This document shows positions 19,216 to 28,481 of a stretch of 64,000 nt of DNA, piece after piece. The translations under genes and the position numbers were made by a program. Under the pieces are notes generated by a model that saw nothing but the letters and a program-made list of their open reading frames with translations, was not told where the DNA came from and did not search any database. The number at the start of each line of letters is the position of its first letter. Within the stretch, counting starts at the first letter, position 1. Source of the DNA: Microvirga solisilvae (GTDB taxonomy: Bacteria; Pseudomonadota; Alphaproteobacteria; Rhizobiales; Beijerinckiaceae); NCBI RefSeq assembly GCF_022808595.1, contig NZ_JAKUCN010000002.1, forward strand, positions 248,001 to 312,000. Direction: 5' to 3'.

Positions 19216-19387
19216 CCAAAATCCACGGAAAAATGCCCATTCGGGGGTTTTGGGGAGCGGTCCTTTGCCTCAGGGCCTGCAAGGGCCCCTCAGCAGGTGG
19301 TATCGGCGGTTCATGTGCCTCTCATCCGGGCAGGAACTTTTGCTCAATGCCGGTGGTTGCGACAGGACAGCAACTTGGAGTTCAGCG

Positions 19388-19612
19388 ATGCGAGCCATCA
19401 ACATCATCACGCTTATTCTTTTGATTATCGGCGGAATCAACTGGGGCCTCATGGGCCTGGCTCAGTTCGATCTCGTCGCCACCCTGTTCGGCGGTCCCGA
19501 CTCGGCCCTCTCTCGCATCGTCTACATTCTCGTCGGCTTGTCTGCCCTCTGGCAGTTGATCCCCCTGTTCCAGGACCTCTCCGGCGGCGACACCCGTCTC
19601 GATCGATACTGA
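19388..19612 (+). CDS. DUF378 small membrane protein
   Basis: 74 residues with two hydrophobic helices, NIITLILLIIGGINWGLMGLA and a second around RIVYILVGLSALWQLIP, and a polar C-terminus. The GGINWGLMGL and VYILVGLSALW segments are typical of the DUF378 (YuzA-like) family, whose role is unknown. A ttggag site precedes the ATG by seven bases. It is transcribed away from gyrB and converges on the LysE-family gene 21 bases downstream. Confidence 0.85.
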   Translation: MRAINIITLILLIIGGINWGLMGLAQFDLVATLFGGPDSALSRIVYILVGLSALWQLIPLFQDLSGGDTRLDRY

Positions 19613-19633
19613 CTGAGGATGGTGGCGGTCCGC

Positions 19634-20248
19634 TCAGCGGGCCGCCACGGCCGCCGCGGCACCCGCCATGACCGTACCGGTGGTGCGATTGAGGATGCGG
19701 ATCGCCTTGGGGCTGGTGAAAAGCCTCCGTGCCCGGGCCGCGAGCACGATATAGCCGCCGAACACCACCGCCAGAACGGCCAAGGTCGCCACGGCCAGTT
19801 CCAGATAGCCCAGCATTGTGATCTTCGTCAGATCGAGGAAGGTGGGCAGAAGGGCCAGGTAGAACACAATGGTCTTGGGATTGCCCAAGGTCAGCGCTAG
19901 CCCACCCAGCAACAGCTTCAACGGATGCTCCGTCTTCTCCTCCGCCGCAACGTCCCGTGCTTCAACGGGCGTCGTCCAGAGCTTGTAGGCGATGTAGAGC
20001 AGATAGGCCGCGCCTGCATATTTCACGACCAGGAAGACCCCATGGAAGGTCTGCGCCAGGGCCGCCAGGCCCAACACGGCGAAGGTGAGCCACACCACGT
20101 CGCCGAACGCGATGCCGATGCTGAAGGGAATGGCTCCCTTCGGGCCACGCCCCAGCACCCGCGCCACGATGGCGGCGATGCCTGGGCCCGGCGATGCGGC
20201 GGCGATGAAGAGGGCGGACGAGAACAGGATGAGGCCTGCGGGTTCCAT
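19634..20248 (-). CDS. LysE/RhtB-family amino-acid or metabolite exporter
   Basis: 204 residues and about six membrane helices. The N-terminal SPGPGIAAIVARVLGRGPKGA is the RhtB/LysE signature, followed by GIAFGDVVWLTFAVLGLAAL and GGLALTLGNPKTIVFYLALLPTF. The family exports amino acids such as lysine, threonine or homoserine lactone across the inner membrane by proton exchange; the substrate is not predictable. It stands alone, with no LysR-type regulator adjacent. Confidence 0.88.
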   Translation of the reverse strand: MEPAGLILFSSALFIAAASPGPGIAAIVARVLGRGPKGAIPFSIGIAFGDVVWLTFAVLGLAALAQTFHGVFLVVKYAGAAYLLYIAYKLWTTPVEARDVAAEEKTEHPLKLLLGGLALTLGNPKTIVFYLALLPTFLDLTKITMLGYLELAVATLAVLAVVFGGYIVLAARARRLFTSPKAIRILNRTTGTVMAGAAAAVAAR

Positions 20249-20381
20249 GGCGATCCATCGGGCAGAGGTACTTTATTGCGATCAAGTATAATCTGACGGA
20301 CGATGCCAAACTATCCATGATTGTTGATGTGTTCGGTCACACCTGATGATCGGTCGGCCCGTATCCGCGCCGCGATAGGCG

Positions 20382-21149
20382 CTAGGACACGAGGATCGTC
20401 AGAAGAAAACCGAGGCCGATGCTCATGGCGTTGACGATCACATGCGCCAGAATGGCGTGCTCCAATGTTCTGGACACGTAAAGCCAGCCATGGAAGCACC
20501 CTAAAGCGATCCCGGTCGCATGATGAAAGACAACCGGAAGCGAGATCGCGCCGGTTTGGGCCATCGAGATCGCAGAGGAACATAAACTGGGCATCAGAAC
20601 AGCCGCCCAGATCAGGGCAGGAGGCCTCTGACCTCTCAGCAGGATCATTCCCAGCCAAAGAACGAGAGTAACCCCTCCGAAGCGCAGAGCCAGCTCGGTC
20701 GAGACGCCTGCATGAAGGCTCAAAGCCGTCTCGAGCCAGGGTGTCTCATAGGGTGTCAGTTCCTGCTGGTGCAACAGGATCGTGTCATAGGCTCCCGGAA
20801 GATATCGCCAGAGCACCAAGTTGATCCCATAGGAGAGAGCGCCGACGATCGCGGCAAGATCGATCGTTCGCCGCCAGTTCTGCGGATGGACCGAGTGCAA
20901 TTCGCCACGCAACCGGCGCAGCATCAGGGAGACGAGTCCCGTCTGCTCCGCCAGCGCCACGCCGACCGCGATCATGCAAAGCAGAATGAGGCTCGTCGCA
21001 CCGAACCACGGGCTGAAGAACGATGGACTCTCCTGCACATCGGTGAGCCCGCTCACAGCCTTCGGGCTCGCCATCAAGGCGAGGCTTTCCAGGAGGGTGC
21101 CGAGGAACCCAAGGGCACTCAGCGCGAGGAAGGGGCGTGTGAATGACAT
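20382..21149 (-). CDS. CPBP (Abi/CAAX-protease-like) membrane protein, divergent motif 1
   Basis: 255 residues and about seven hydrophobic helices. The C-terminal half shows a CPBP-like order of motifs: an ExxxR-type STELALRFG near residue 152, FHHATG near 210 and HVIVN near 239 (the HxxxN/D motif). Canonical CPBP glutamate proteases start with EExxxR; here the first Glu is Thr, so protease activity is doubtful. Family members act as CAAX-like proteases, bacteriocin-immunity proteins or membrane scaffolds. It is a single gene lying between LysE and recF with 92 bases to recF. Confidence 0.6.
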   Translation of the reverse strand: MSFTRPFLALSALGFLGTLLESLALMASPKAVSGLTDVQESPSFFSPWFGATSLILLCMIAVGVALAEQTGLVSLMLRRLRGELHSVHPQNWRRTIDLAAIVGALSYGINLVLWRYLPGAYDTILLHQQELTPYETPWLETALSLHAGVSTELALRFGGVTLVLWLGMILLRGQRPPALIWAAVLMPSLCSSAISMAQTGAISLPVVFHHATGIALGCFHGWLYVSRTLEHAILAHVIVNAMSIGLGFLLTILVS

Positions 21150-21241
21150 GAAGGAAAAGCTGACTGCAGGAGAGGAGCGAACCTAACGAGAGGTTGCTCC
21201 CCTTCAAACTCCCTGAAAGAGGAGGCGAGAAGAAGCATTCT

Positions 21242-22393
21242 TCAGACAGGCTGAATCGAGCCCGGCTGCACCTGCAGGACATCCGCACGGCCTTCGAGTT
21301 CCGCGAAGAGACTCGGGTCCGCGCCTGTCATCCAGACTTGGCCACCTAAGGATTCCAGCGCGGCGAACAGACCCGCACGGCGGCGCGGGTCGAGATGGGC
21401 TGCGACCTCGTCGAGGAGCACGAAGGGCGCAATGCCGCTCATGCTGGCGACGAGGCGCGCATGGGCGAGAACGAGGCCGATGAGAAGCGCCTTCTGCTCG
21501 CCGGTAGAAGCGGTGTTGGCGGGAATGTCCTTCGGCCCATGTCGCACGAGAAGGTCGGAAGCCTGCGGGCCAATGAGCGTGCGCCCCGCCGCGCGGTCGC
21601 GGGCGCGGTAATCGCGCAAGGTGGCGCGGTAGCGGTCTTCCGCATCGACGGCGGGCAGGGTGGCGACGAGCGTGTCGAGCTCGCCTTCCAGGCCCATCGT
21701 GGCGAAGGGAAAGGGCGATTCCTCCTCGCGCGTTTCGAGGATGAGCGAGGCAAGACGCTCCACGGTCTCGCGCCGCGCGGCGGCGACCGCGATGGCAAGC
21801 TCCGCCACCTCGCGCTCCAGCGCATCGAGCCAGAGACGATTGTCCGGGTTTTCCTCCAGCACGCGGTTGCGGGAGCGCAGCGCGCGCTCGAGCGCGTTCA
21901 CCCGCGTGCCATGCTCCGCATCGACCGCGAGCACGAGGCGGTCGAGAAAGCGGCGGCGGTCGCCGGCGGGGCCGCGAAATAGCGCATCGAGATCGGGCGT
22001 CAGCCAGACCACGCGCAGGTATTCGGCAAAGGCCGTCGGCGACGATGCGGTCGATCCGTCGATGCGGCAGATGCGCGAGGCGCGGGCATTCTCGGCAGCC
22101 GGTTCGAGGCCCGTACCGAGGCGGTGCTCGCCGAAGGGCGCATCGAGGGTGACCGAGACGGCGAAGGAGCCCGGGCCGCCCTGGCGTGCCATCTCGCCCA
22201 GCTCCGCGCGGCGCAGGCCGCGTCCCGGCATGAAGAGGGAGATCGCCTCCAGCACATTCGTCTTGCCTGCGCCGTTCTCGCCCACGAGCGCCACGAGCGG
22301 ACGCGACACGGACAAGTCCAGGCTCGCATAGGTGCGAAAATCCTGAAGGATCAGACGGACGATTCGGGAGGCAATGACGGGAGCGGAGGACAT
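21242..22393 (-). CDS. recF: DNA replication and repair protein RecF
   Basis: 383 residues, the usual RecF length. It is an SMC-like ATPase that loads RecA at single-strand gaps with RecO and RecR. Visible motifs are LQDFRTYASLDL and the Walker A VGENGAGKTN near residue 35, the ABC-type signature STGEQKALLIGLVLAHARL near 315, and the Walker B FVLLDEVAAHLD near 343. It follows dnaN on the same strand, separated by a hairpin terminator, so it may have its own promoter or depend on read-through. Confidence 0.97.
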   Translation of the reverse strand: MSSAPVIASRIVRLILQDFRTYASLDLSVSRPLVALVGENGAGKTNVLEAISLFMPGRGLRRAELGEMARQGGPGSFAVSVTLDAPFGEHRLGTGLEPAAENARASRICRIDGSTASSPTAFAEYLRVVWLTPDLDALFRGPAGDRRRFLDRLVLAVDAEHGTRVNALERALRSRNRVLEENPDNRLWLDALEREVAELAIAVAAARRETVERLASLILETREEESPFPFATMGLEGELDTLVATLPAVDAEDRYRATLRDYRARDRAAGRTLIGPQASDLLVRHGPKDIPANTASTGEQKALLIGLVLAHARLVASMSGIAPFVLLDEVAAHLDPRRRAGLFAALESLGGQVWMTGADPSLFAELEGRADVLQVQPGSIQPV

Positions 22394-22461
22394 GCGCTCC
22401 CTTCTTTGAGGAGCGGGCGCGAAAGATCAAGCGTTGCGGCTGCAGAAGTCCCGCCAAAAGA

Positions 22462-22488
22462 AAAACGCTGCGGCGAGCGCAGCGTTTT
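22462..22488 (-). terminator. Rho-independent terminator after dnaN
   Basis: An aaaacgctgcg/cgcagcgtttt stem with a five-base loop lies 26 bases past the dnaN stop, in the dnaN-recF spacer. Confidence 0.8.
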
Positions 22489-22513
22489 CAAGAGGTCACG
22501 ATGATCGCGATCC

Positions 22514-23632
22514 TTACACGCGCATCGGCATCAGCACGTAGAGCGCGGGCGCGCCCTCGCGGTCCTGGATCACCGTGGGCGAGCCGGGATCTGCGAGCTT
22601 GAACAGGGCGGTGTCGCCGTCGAGTTGGGACGTGATGTCGAGGAGATAGCGGGCGTTGAAGCCGATATCGATGGGAGCGTTGTCGTAATCGACCTCGATC
22701 TCTTCCGTAGCACTTCCCGAATCCGGGTTGTTGACGGTGAGCGTCAGGCGTCCGTCGGCCAAAGCCAGCTTCACCGCGCGGCCACGCTCCGAGGAGATGG
22801 TGGAGACGCGGTCTACGGCCTTGGCGAAATCGCCGCGCTCGACCACGAGCACCTTGTCGTTTCCGGCGGGAATGACGCGCTGGTAATCGGGGAAGGTGCC
22901 ATCGATGAGCTTCGAGGTGAGCACCACGCCGTCAAAGGTCAGACGCACCTTGGCGGAAGACAATTCGACGGTGACGTTTTCGGAGCCGTCCTCGACGAGC
23001 TTCACGATCTCGGCCACGGCCTTGCGCGGAATGATCACGCCGGGCATGCCTTCCGAGCCGTTGGGAGCGGGAAGCTCCACGCGGGCAAGGCGATGGCCGT
23101 CGGTGGCGACGGCGCGCATGACGAGCGATCCGCCGGCATCGATAGTGTGGAGATAGATGCCGTTGAGATAATAGCGTGTCTCTTCCGTCGAGATCGCGAA
23201 CTGCGTCTTCTCGATCAGCTTCTTGAGATCGGCGGCGGCAAGCGTGAAGCGATGCGGCAGGTCGCCTGCAGCGAGATCCGGGAAGTCGCTCTCCGGCAGG
23301 GCCTGCAGCATGAAGCGCGAACGGCCCGAGCGGATCTGCATCTGGCCCATATCGGCCGTCATTTCCAGCGAGACCTGCGCGCCGTCGGGCAGCTTACGCA
23401 CGATGTCGTAGATCATGTAGGCGGGCACCGTGGTGGAGCCGGCTTCCGTGATGTCGGCGGGAATGGTCTCCGTCACCTCGATGTCGAGGTCGGTCGCGCG
23501 CAGGCGCAAGGAGCCGTCCTCGGCGCGCAGCAGCACGTTCGACAGGATCGGAATGGTGTTGCGGCGCTCGACGACGCGGTGCACATGCCCCAGCGCCTTC
23601 AGAAGAGCGGCGCGCTCAACAGTAACTCTCAT
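22514..23632 (-). CDS. dnaN: DNA polymerase III subunit beta (sliding clamp)
   Basis: 372 residues from the ATG at 23632 (MRVTVERAALLKALGHVHRVVERRNTIPILSNVLL), the normal clamp length; the frame is open a further 31 codons without coding character. Three clamp domains are recognisable, with conserved RFMLQALPESDFP near residue 115, ETRYYLNGIYL near 157, GHRLARVELP and the C-terminal ALYVLMPMRV. The clamp tethers polymerase III and repair proteins to DNA. It lies 159 bases after dnaA on the same strand, with a hairpin in the gap. Confidence 0.98.
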   Translation of the reverse strand: MRVTVERAALLKALGHVHRVVERRNTIPILSNVLLRAEDGSLRLRATDLDIEVTETIPADITEAGSTTVPAYMIYDIVRKLPDGAQVSLEMTADMGQMQIRSGRSRFMLQALPESDFPDLAAGDLPHRFTLAAADLKKLIEKTQFAISTEETRYYLNGIYLHTIDAGGSLVMRAVATDGHRLARVELPAPNGSEGMPGVIIPRKAVAEIVKLVEDGSENVTVELSSAKVRLTFDGVVLTSKLIDGTFPDYQRVIPAGNDKVLVVERGDFAKAVDRVSTISSERGRAVKLALADGRLTLTVNNPDSGSATEEIEVDYDNAPIDIGFNARYLLDITSQLDGDTALFKLADPGSPTVIQDREGAPALYVLMPMRV

Positions 23633-23719
23633 AACGCGACACCTATTGTCGGTAAAATTCTTGGGCCTGCCGCCGAGGGCAGCAAGCGAGGCGGCAAGAT
23701 TGGCTTTTGTTGCCCGAGA

Positions 23720-23744
23720 AAGCAAGCCGTAGGCCGGCTTGCTT
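23720..23744. terminator. Hairpin between dnaA and dnaN
   Basis: A 10-bp stem (aagcaagccg/cggcttgctt) with a five-base loop lies 48 bases past the dnaA stop. The T-run is weak, so it may attenuate rather than fully terminate dnaA transcripts before dnaN. Confidence 0.5.
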
Positions 23745-23791
23745 CAAAGAGGCTCCTAAAACCGCCTCAGGAGGGGTTTATGCTGGAGGTT

Positions 23792-25294
23792 TTATTCCTG
23801 CAGCATCCGCTTGAGGAGCTCGACCTCGTCGGAAAGGGCGTGATCCTCGCCCAAAGCCTTCTCGATCTTGCGCACCGCATGGAGCACGGTGGTGTGATCG
23901 CGCCCGCCGAAGCGGCGCCCGATCTCCGGCAGGGAGCGCAGGGTCAGCACCTTGGACAGATACATGGCGATCTGGCGCGGACGCACCACGGCGGCGGTGC
24001 GGCGCTCGGAGAGGATGTCCGAGCGGGAGACGTTGTAGCGCGAGGCCACCAGCTTCTGGATGTCCTCGATCTTCACGCGCTTGGGCTCGCGGTTGCGCAC
24101 CAGGTCGCGGATCGCGGTCTCGGCGGTCTCCAGCGTGATGGCCGAGCCCGTCAGCGTGGCATGCGCCAGGAGGCGGTTCACCGCGCCTTCGAGATCGCGG
24201 CCATTCGCCGTGATCGAACGGGCCACATAGGAGATGACGTTCGGTCCTACCTCGAAGGTGGGGTGAATGGTCTTCAGGGCCTCGATGCGTGTCGAGAGGA
24301 TCGAGGTGCGAAGCGCCTCGTCGAGCGCCGTGACCTCGACCACGAGGCCGCCGGCCAGGCGTGAACGCACGCGCTCGTCGAGGTTTTCAAGATCCGCCGG
24401 CGGACGGTCGGCGGCGATCACGATCTGGCGGCCCGCATCGATGAGGGCGTTGAGCGTGTGGCCGAATTCCTGCTGAATCTGCTTGCCTTGAATGAACTGC
24501 ACGTCGTCGATGATGAGCAGGTCGATGCCGCGCAGGCGCTCCTTGAAGGCAAGCGACGTCTGGGCTTTGAGGGAGGCCACGAAGCCGTACATGAAACGGT
24601 CGGCGGTGAGATAGATAACGCGGCGGCCTTGCGCGCGCATCTCATGGCCGATGGCGTGAAGCAGATGGGTCTTGCCGAGGCCCACGCCCGCATGGAGATA
24701 AAGCGGGTTGTAGATCACCTGGCCGTTCGGCGCGTGAGCCACGCGGTCGGCGGCGGCATGGGCCAGCGCATTGGAGCGGCCGACGATGAAGCTCTCGAAG
24801 GTGAGGCGCGGATCGAGCGGCGCGCCGCCGAGATCGGCATTCTCGCCGCGCTCTTCCTGCGGCAGGGAAAGAGAAGGAGTCTTGGGCTCGCTGATCGCGC
24901 TTGCGGATTGCAAGGGAGCGGATGCGTTGGGACGCGGAGCCTCGTTGGGACGGCGCTGGGGAGATGCTTCGCGGCCAAGAGAGTTGCGTACGCCGATCAC
25001 CACACGCTCCACATCCTTCGTCTCGGAGCGATACACCGAGAGAACGCGGTCCGCGTAATGGGACTCGATCCAGCTCTTCAGAAAGCGGGTGGGCACCGTC
25101 AGATAGGCGCAGCCTTCCACCACCGAATCCACTTCCAGGCGGCCGAACCAGCTGGCGAAGATGTCCTCGCCCAGTTCGGCGCGCAGGCGGCGCTTCACGC
25201 GTGCCCAGACATCCGCTGCCGATTGCTCGCCGGAAGAATCCATGCCGCTTTCATTGGCAGCGGCAAAGGTTCGGTGGTCCTCACTGCGATACAT
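23792..25294 (-). CDS. dnaA: Chromosomal replication initiator protein DnaA
   Basis: 500 residues from the ATG at 25294, which has a strong ggaggga ribosome site six bases upstream; the longer frame to 25408 is not needed. Domain I (~25-95) contains [24 protein letters not shown] variable linker follows, then the AAA+ domain with Walker [15 protein letters not shown] near residue 220, Walker [13 protein letters not shown], and the C-terminal DNA-binding domain with [16 protein letters not shown]. It opens the replication origin. The large upstream region carries a consensus DnaA box and many GANTC sites, pointing to autoregulation and methylation control. Confidence 0.98.
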   Translation of the reverse strand: MYRSEDHRTFAAANESGMDSSGEQSAADVWARVKRRLRAELGEDIFASWFGRLEVDSVVEGCAYLTVPTRFLKSWIESHYADRVLSVYRSETKDVERVVIGVRNSLGREASPQRRPNEAPRPNASAPLQSASAISEPKTPSLSLPQEERGENADLGGAPLDPRLTFESFIVGRSNALAHAAADRVAHAPNGQVIYNPLYLHAGVGLGKTHLLHAIGHEMRAQGRRVIYLTADRFMYGFVASLKAQTSLAFKERLRGIDLLIIDDVQFIQGKQIQQEFGHTLNALIDAGRQIVIAADRPPADLENLDERVRSRLAGGLVVEVTALDEALRTSILSTRIEALKTIHPTFEVGPNVISYVARSITANGRDLEGAVNRLLAHATLTGSAITLETAETAIRDLVRNREPKRVKIEDIQKLVASRYNVSRSDILSERRTAAVVRPRQIAMYLSKVLTLRSLPEIGRRFGGRDHTTVLHAVRKIEKALGEDHALSDEVELLKRMLQE

Positions 25295-26195
25295 CAAATT
25301 CCCTCCACGAGGTTTCGCCAGAAATTGGCCGAAACCCCCACGCATGACCCGCCATGAACAAGAAAAGCGAACCCGCTTCACAGGTTGTTCAAGACGTGGC
25401 GCCCCCAATTGTACAGAAGATTATCAAACCGTTTTTAAGGTGAGACGATCTGAAAACGTCGCCTCTTGTGCATCCCATCAAGCTCTATCAAGTTTACCCC
25501 TAGGTAAGGGGCACACTTTCGCTTGCTTCTTGTTGTTATGAAACAAAGCTCGAACCCCGTGATAGTGTTGTATAGCTTGTGACTTGAGTGGATGACTTAA
25601 CGGCAAACCGTTGAAGTAGGTTGACCATATACAGGCGGGGTGAGGCTGCGCAACATGGTCGAGTCAACAGGGATGCCATCACGATCCCCAAAACGGCTCC
25701 ACAGACCCGTCCACAGCTTTTAGGTCGCGGCGATAAAGCCCTGACTCTTCAACCGATTCACAGCTCCGTGACAGGCCGCGTCGACCCCTCGAAAAAAGCT
25801 TTTCCTGCAACCTTGATTCAGGTTCGATTCGGGGTGCGTGGGGGTGTGATTCAGATGCTTCACGAACCTTTGCCTGCTAAGCTCTTGAATAAACTTACTC
25901 TTTTATGTGCAATTTGAATCTGTGTTGCGTATCTCCTCACCCCGTTTTTTGACCTTAAAGTCAAGCTGTTGTGTGGATAAAAAGAGCCCAAAAAACTTGT
26001 CGAAACGAGACGATCTTTTGCCTCTCGAAATCGTTGTCACAATCGTGCCGAGACTGCGTCGGGAGTGACTGCAGGACTTCTTCGAGTGTCTTGGAAGAGA
26101 GCAATGGATCAGACCGCTCGGAAGGCCTCTAACGTTAGCCATCGCGGTGCGAGTTCGTGACATTGTCCCTGATGGCGGATGAAGGATTCCGCGCA
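25295..26195. promoter_or_regulatory. dnaA upstream regulatory region / possible origin segment, rich in GANTC sites
   Basis: This gene-free stretch between rpsT and dnaA is visibly more AT-rich than its surroundings. GANTC sites (the CcrM methyltransferase target in alphaproteobacteria) occur at 25671, 25743, 25755, 25815, 25826, 25848 and 25916, seven in 250 bases against about one expected. A perfect DnaA box (ttatccaca, minus strand) lies at 25972-25980, next to an AT-rich run at 25885-25920. Degenerate box-like sequences occur at about 25754-25762 and 25692-25716. It holds the dnaA promoter; origin function is only possible, since many relatives place oriC near hemE. Confidence 0.6.
25972..25980 (-). 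promoter_or_regulatory. Consensus DnaA box
   Basis: TGTGGATAA on the plus strand is the exact complement of TTATCCACA, about 680 bases upstream of dnaA. Confidence 0.75.
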
Positions 26196-26199
26196 ACAA

Positions 26200-26225
26200 A
26201 AAACCCGGCCGTGAGGCCGGGTTTT
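26200..26225 (-). terminator. rpsT terminator
   Basis: An aaaacccggcc/ggccgggtttt stem with a GTGA loop and a T-run on the minus strand lies 27 bases after the rpsT stop. Confidence 0.88.
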
Positions 26226-26251
26226 CTAAATTTTGGTCGTGCCGTGAAGCT

Positions 26252-26518
26252 TTAAGCGCTCAGAGCCTTGATGCGGCTGGTGAGGCGCGAAACCTTGCGG
26301 GACGCGGTGTTCTTGTGAACGATGCCCTTCTGGGCAGCGCGCATCATTTCCGGCTCGGCGGCGCGGAGAGCGGCAAGAGCCTCGTTCTGGTTGCCGGAAG
26401 CGATGGCTTCCTCGACCTTGCGCACGAAGGTCCGCATGCGGCTGCGGCGCGACTTGTTGACCGCGGTGCGCTTCGCAATCTTGCGGGTCATCTTCTTGGC
26501 GGAAACGGTATTGGCCAT
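26252..26518 (-). CDS. rpsT: 30S ribosomal protein S20
   Basis: 88 residues from the ATG at 26518; the frame starts two codons earlier at a TTG. The highly basic N-terminus ([17 protein letters not shown]) and helical body with [19 protein letters not shown], then [16 protein letters not shown], are diagnostic of S20, which binds 16S rRNA in the small subunit. It lies upstream of dnaA on the same strand, a gene order common in alphaproteobacteria, but it has its own terminator. Confidence 0.97.
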   Translation of the reverse strand: MANTVSAKKMTRKIAKRTAVNKSRRSRMRTFVRKVEEAIASGNQNEALAALRAAEPEMMRAAQKGIVHKNTASRKVSRLTSRIKALSA

Positions 26519-26684
26519 GGCCAAAGCCTCGTTCTTTTAAATCCCGACGCGACGAAGCGGCTAGAGCCCTGTCAGCAATCGGATGATGAATGGAAACCGA
26601 AGAGCCCGCGGGACGCGCGGGCTCGTGTGAGGCGGCTTATAGACGTGATCCTTCAGATCGTCAACGAGAGTCAGCCTTTGCGCG

Positions 26685-27479
26685 TCAAAAAAGCGCCGCG
26701 AGGCCTTTTTCGACCCCTGACGAGAGCATCTGGCGCCAGGGATTGGCGGGATCCAGGAGCAGTCTCAAGGCCATCGCCGCCGAAACCAGGACCAGGAGGG
26801 GACGGATAAGCTTAACCCCCAGACGCATGGCGAGCCGCGATCCCACCTGTGCGCCGAGAAACGATGCGCCCGCCATCACGAGGCCCAGTGGCCAGAGAAC
26901 GGCCCCGGTGGCCGCATAGAGAAGGAGGGAGCCGAGGTTGCTCGCGAGATTCAGGAGCTTGGTATGGGCGGTCGCCCGCAGCACCCCGTAGCCGAGCAGG
27001 GTCACGAAGGCGAGCATATAGAAGGAGCCGGCGCCAGGCCCGAAGATGCCATCATAGAATCCCACCGCCACCGGGGCGGTGAGCCCGAAGGTAAGGGTGG
27101 TCATGCGGGCATGGGCATCCTCGTCCTTGAGCTTCCGCGACAGGGCGAAATAGACCGCGATGGCGATGAGCAGAACTGGGATCAGGGTCTGGAGAACGGT
27201 GGGCGGCAGGAATTGGACACAGAGCGCGCCTGCGATCCCGCTGGCGAAGGCGATGCCTGCGAAGCCCCAGGCCTTGCTCCACTCGATCAGTTCCCGGCGT
27301 CCGAAGGTATAGGTGGCGGAGGCTGCTGCGAAGGCGCCTTGTACCTTATTCGTCGCGATGGCTTCCGCGGGGCCGAGGCCTGCGAGCAGGAGGGCGGGTA
27401 CGGTGAGCAACCCGCCGCCTCCGGCGATGGAATCCACGAAGCCTGCGAAAAAAGAGATCGCGGCGAGCGCCGCGATCAT
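26685..27479 (-). CDS. TSUP-family (YfcA-type) membrane permease
   Basis: 264 residues from the ATG at 27479; a TTG seven codons upstream is the alternative. It has about eight membrane helices, with the YfcA-type first-helix motif FFAGFVDSIAGGGGLLTVPALLLAG, then ATNKVQGAFAAASATYTF and the second-half motif GFYDGIFGPGAGSFYMLAFV. TSUP proteins move sulfite, sulfonates or other anions; the substrate here is unknown. It follows the enoyl-CoA hydratase gene on the same strand with a 39-base gap and could share its transcript. Confidence 0.9.
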   Translation of the reverse strand: MIAALAAISFFAGFVDSIAGGGGLLTVPALLLAGLGPAEAIATNKVQGAFAAASATYTFGRRELIEWSKAWGFAGIAFASGIAGALCVQFLPPTVLQTLIPVLLIAIAVYFALSRKLKDEDAHARMTTLTFGLTAPVAVGFYDGIFGPGAGSFYMLAFVTLLGYGVLRATAHTKLLNLASNLGSLLLYAATGAVLWPLGLVMAGASFLGAQVGSRLAMRLGVKLIRPLLVLVSAAMALRLLLDPANPWRQMLSSGVEKGLAALF

Positions 27480-27518
27480 GTCGAAACCGATATCGGGCAA
27501 TTGACTGGTCTTTGAGCT

Positions 27519-28292
27519 TTACTGGTCTTTGAACTCGGCCGCGCGCTTCTCCACGAAGGCGGCCATGCCTTCCTTCTGGTCGGCGGTGGCGAACATGGCG
27601 TGGAACACGCGCCGCTCGAAGCGGATGCCTTCGGAGAGGGAAATCTCATCGGCGCGGTTGATGGTTTCCTTCGTCATCATGGCGATCGGCAGGGACATGG
27701 AGGCAATAGTCTCCGCCGTCTTCATGGCTTCCGTCATGAGATCGGCCAGCGGCACCACGCGGGCCACGAGGCCAGAGCGCTCGGCCTCCTCGGCTCCCAT
27801 CATGCGTCCCGTGAGGCACATCTCCATGGCCTTGGCCTTGCCGATGAGGCGGGTGAGCCGCTGCGTGCCGCCCATGCCGGGCATCACGCCGAGCTTGATC
27901 TCGGGCTGGCCGAACTTGGCGTTGTCGGCGGCGATGATGAAGTCGCACATCATGGCGAACTCGCAGCCGCCGCCCAGCGCAAAGCCCGCCACCGCCGCGA
28001 TCATGGGCTTGCGCCGCCCCGCCACTTTCTCCCAGCCGGAGAAAAGGTTGTCGAGATAGATCTGCGGATAGGCAAGCGAGGCCATTTCCTTGATGTCGGC
28101 GCCGGCGGCAAAGGCCTTCTCGGAGCCGGTGATTACGATGCAGCCGATCTTCGGATCGGCCTCGAAGCCGTCGAGGGCTTCGTTTACCTCGTTCAGGAGT
28201 TGCGAATTGAGGGCGTTCAGGGCCTGGGGCCGGTTGAGGGTGATGAGCCCCACCTTGCCGCGCGTTTCAATGAGGATCGTTTCATAGGCCAT
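27519..28292 (-). CDS. Enoyl-CoA hydratase (crotonase family)
   Basis: 257 residues of the crotonase fold. The oxyanion-hole region shows [11 protein letters not shown] near residue 60 and [19 protein letters not shown] near 100-118. Both catalytic glutamates are present, one in [10 protein letters not shown] and one in [18 protein letters not shown] near 132. It hydrates trans-2-enoyl-CoA in fatty-acid beta-oxidation or short-chain acyl-CoA catabolism. The residue pattern matches short-chain EchA/FadB1-like enzymes. No acyl-CoA dehydrogenase or thiolase is adjacent. Confidence 0.93.
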   Translation of the reverse strand: MAYETILIETRGKVGLITLNRPQALNALNSQLLNEVNEALDGFEADPKIGCIVITGSEKAFAAGADIKEMASLAYPQIYLDNLFSGWEKVAGRRKPMIAAVAGFALGGGCEFAMMCDFIIAADNAKFGQPEIKLGVMPGMGGTQRLTRLIGKAKAMEMCLTGRMMGAEEAERSGLVARVVPLADLMTEAMKTAETIASMSLPIAMMTKETINRADEISLSEGIRFERRVFHAMFATADQKEGMAAFVEKRAAEFKDQ

Positions 28293-28370
28293 GGCGCCAC
28301 CTCCGCTGTTCTGACCCCTTGGGTACGGGAGGCAGCGGGGCTCGGCAAGATCAAAGTGCCTACGCCTATC

Positions 28371-28469
28371 GTCATCCCGGACGGCGTAGCCGAGCCGGGA
28401 TCGTCAGCAGAACAGGGTGCTATTTTCGGCAGGCGATCCCGGGTTCTGCTCCGCAGCCCCGGGATGACA
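28371..28469. repeat. Palindromic intergenic repeat, family 1 copy A
   Basis: About 99 bases bounded by gtcatcccgg and its complement ccgggatgac, with internal inverted pairs (ccgggatcg and cgatcccgg) that would fold into two hairpins. It is the same length and layout as the copy at 37054-37153. It lies between the DUF2189 and enoyl-CoA hydratase genes. Confidence 0.8.
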
Positions 28470-28481
28470 CTCGCGTTCAGC

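Noticed and set aside
21204..22457. 417-codon minus-strand frame overlapping recF in another frame
   Set aside because: recF in the adjacent frame has Walker A, signature and Walker B motifs; this one is Arg/Pro/Gly-rich noise.
22625..24364. 579-codon plus-strand frame across dnaN and dnaA
   Set aside because: Antisense to two core genes; composition is typical of GC-rich shadow frames.
25295..26195. Firm call of this region as oriC
   Set aside because: Only one perfect DnaA box is present and many alphaproteobacteria have the origin near hemE; reported as a regulatory or possible origin segment only.
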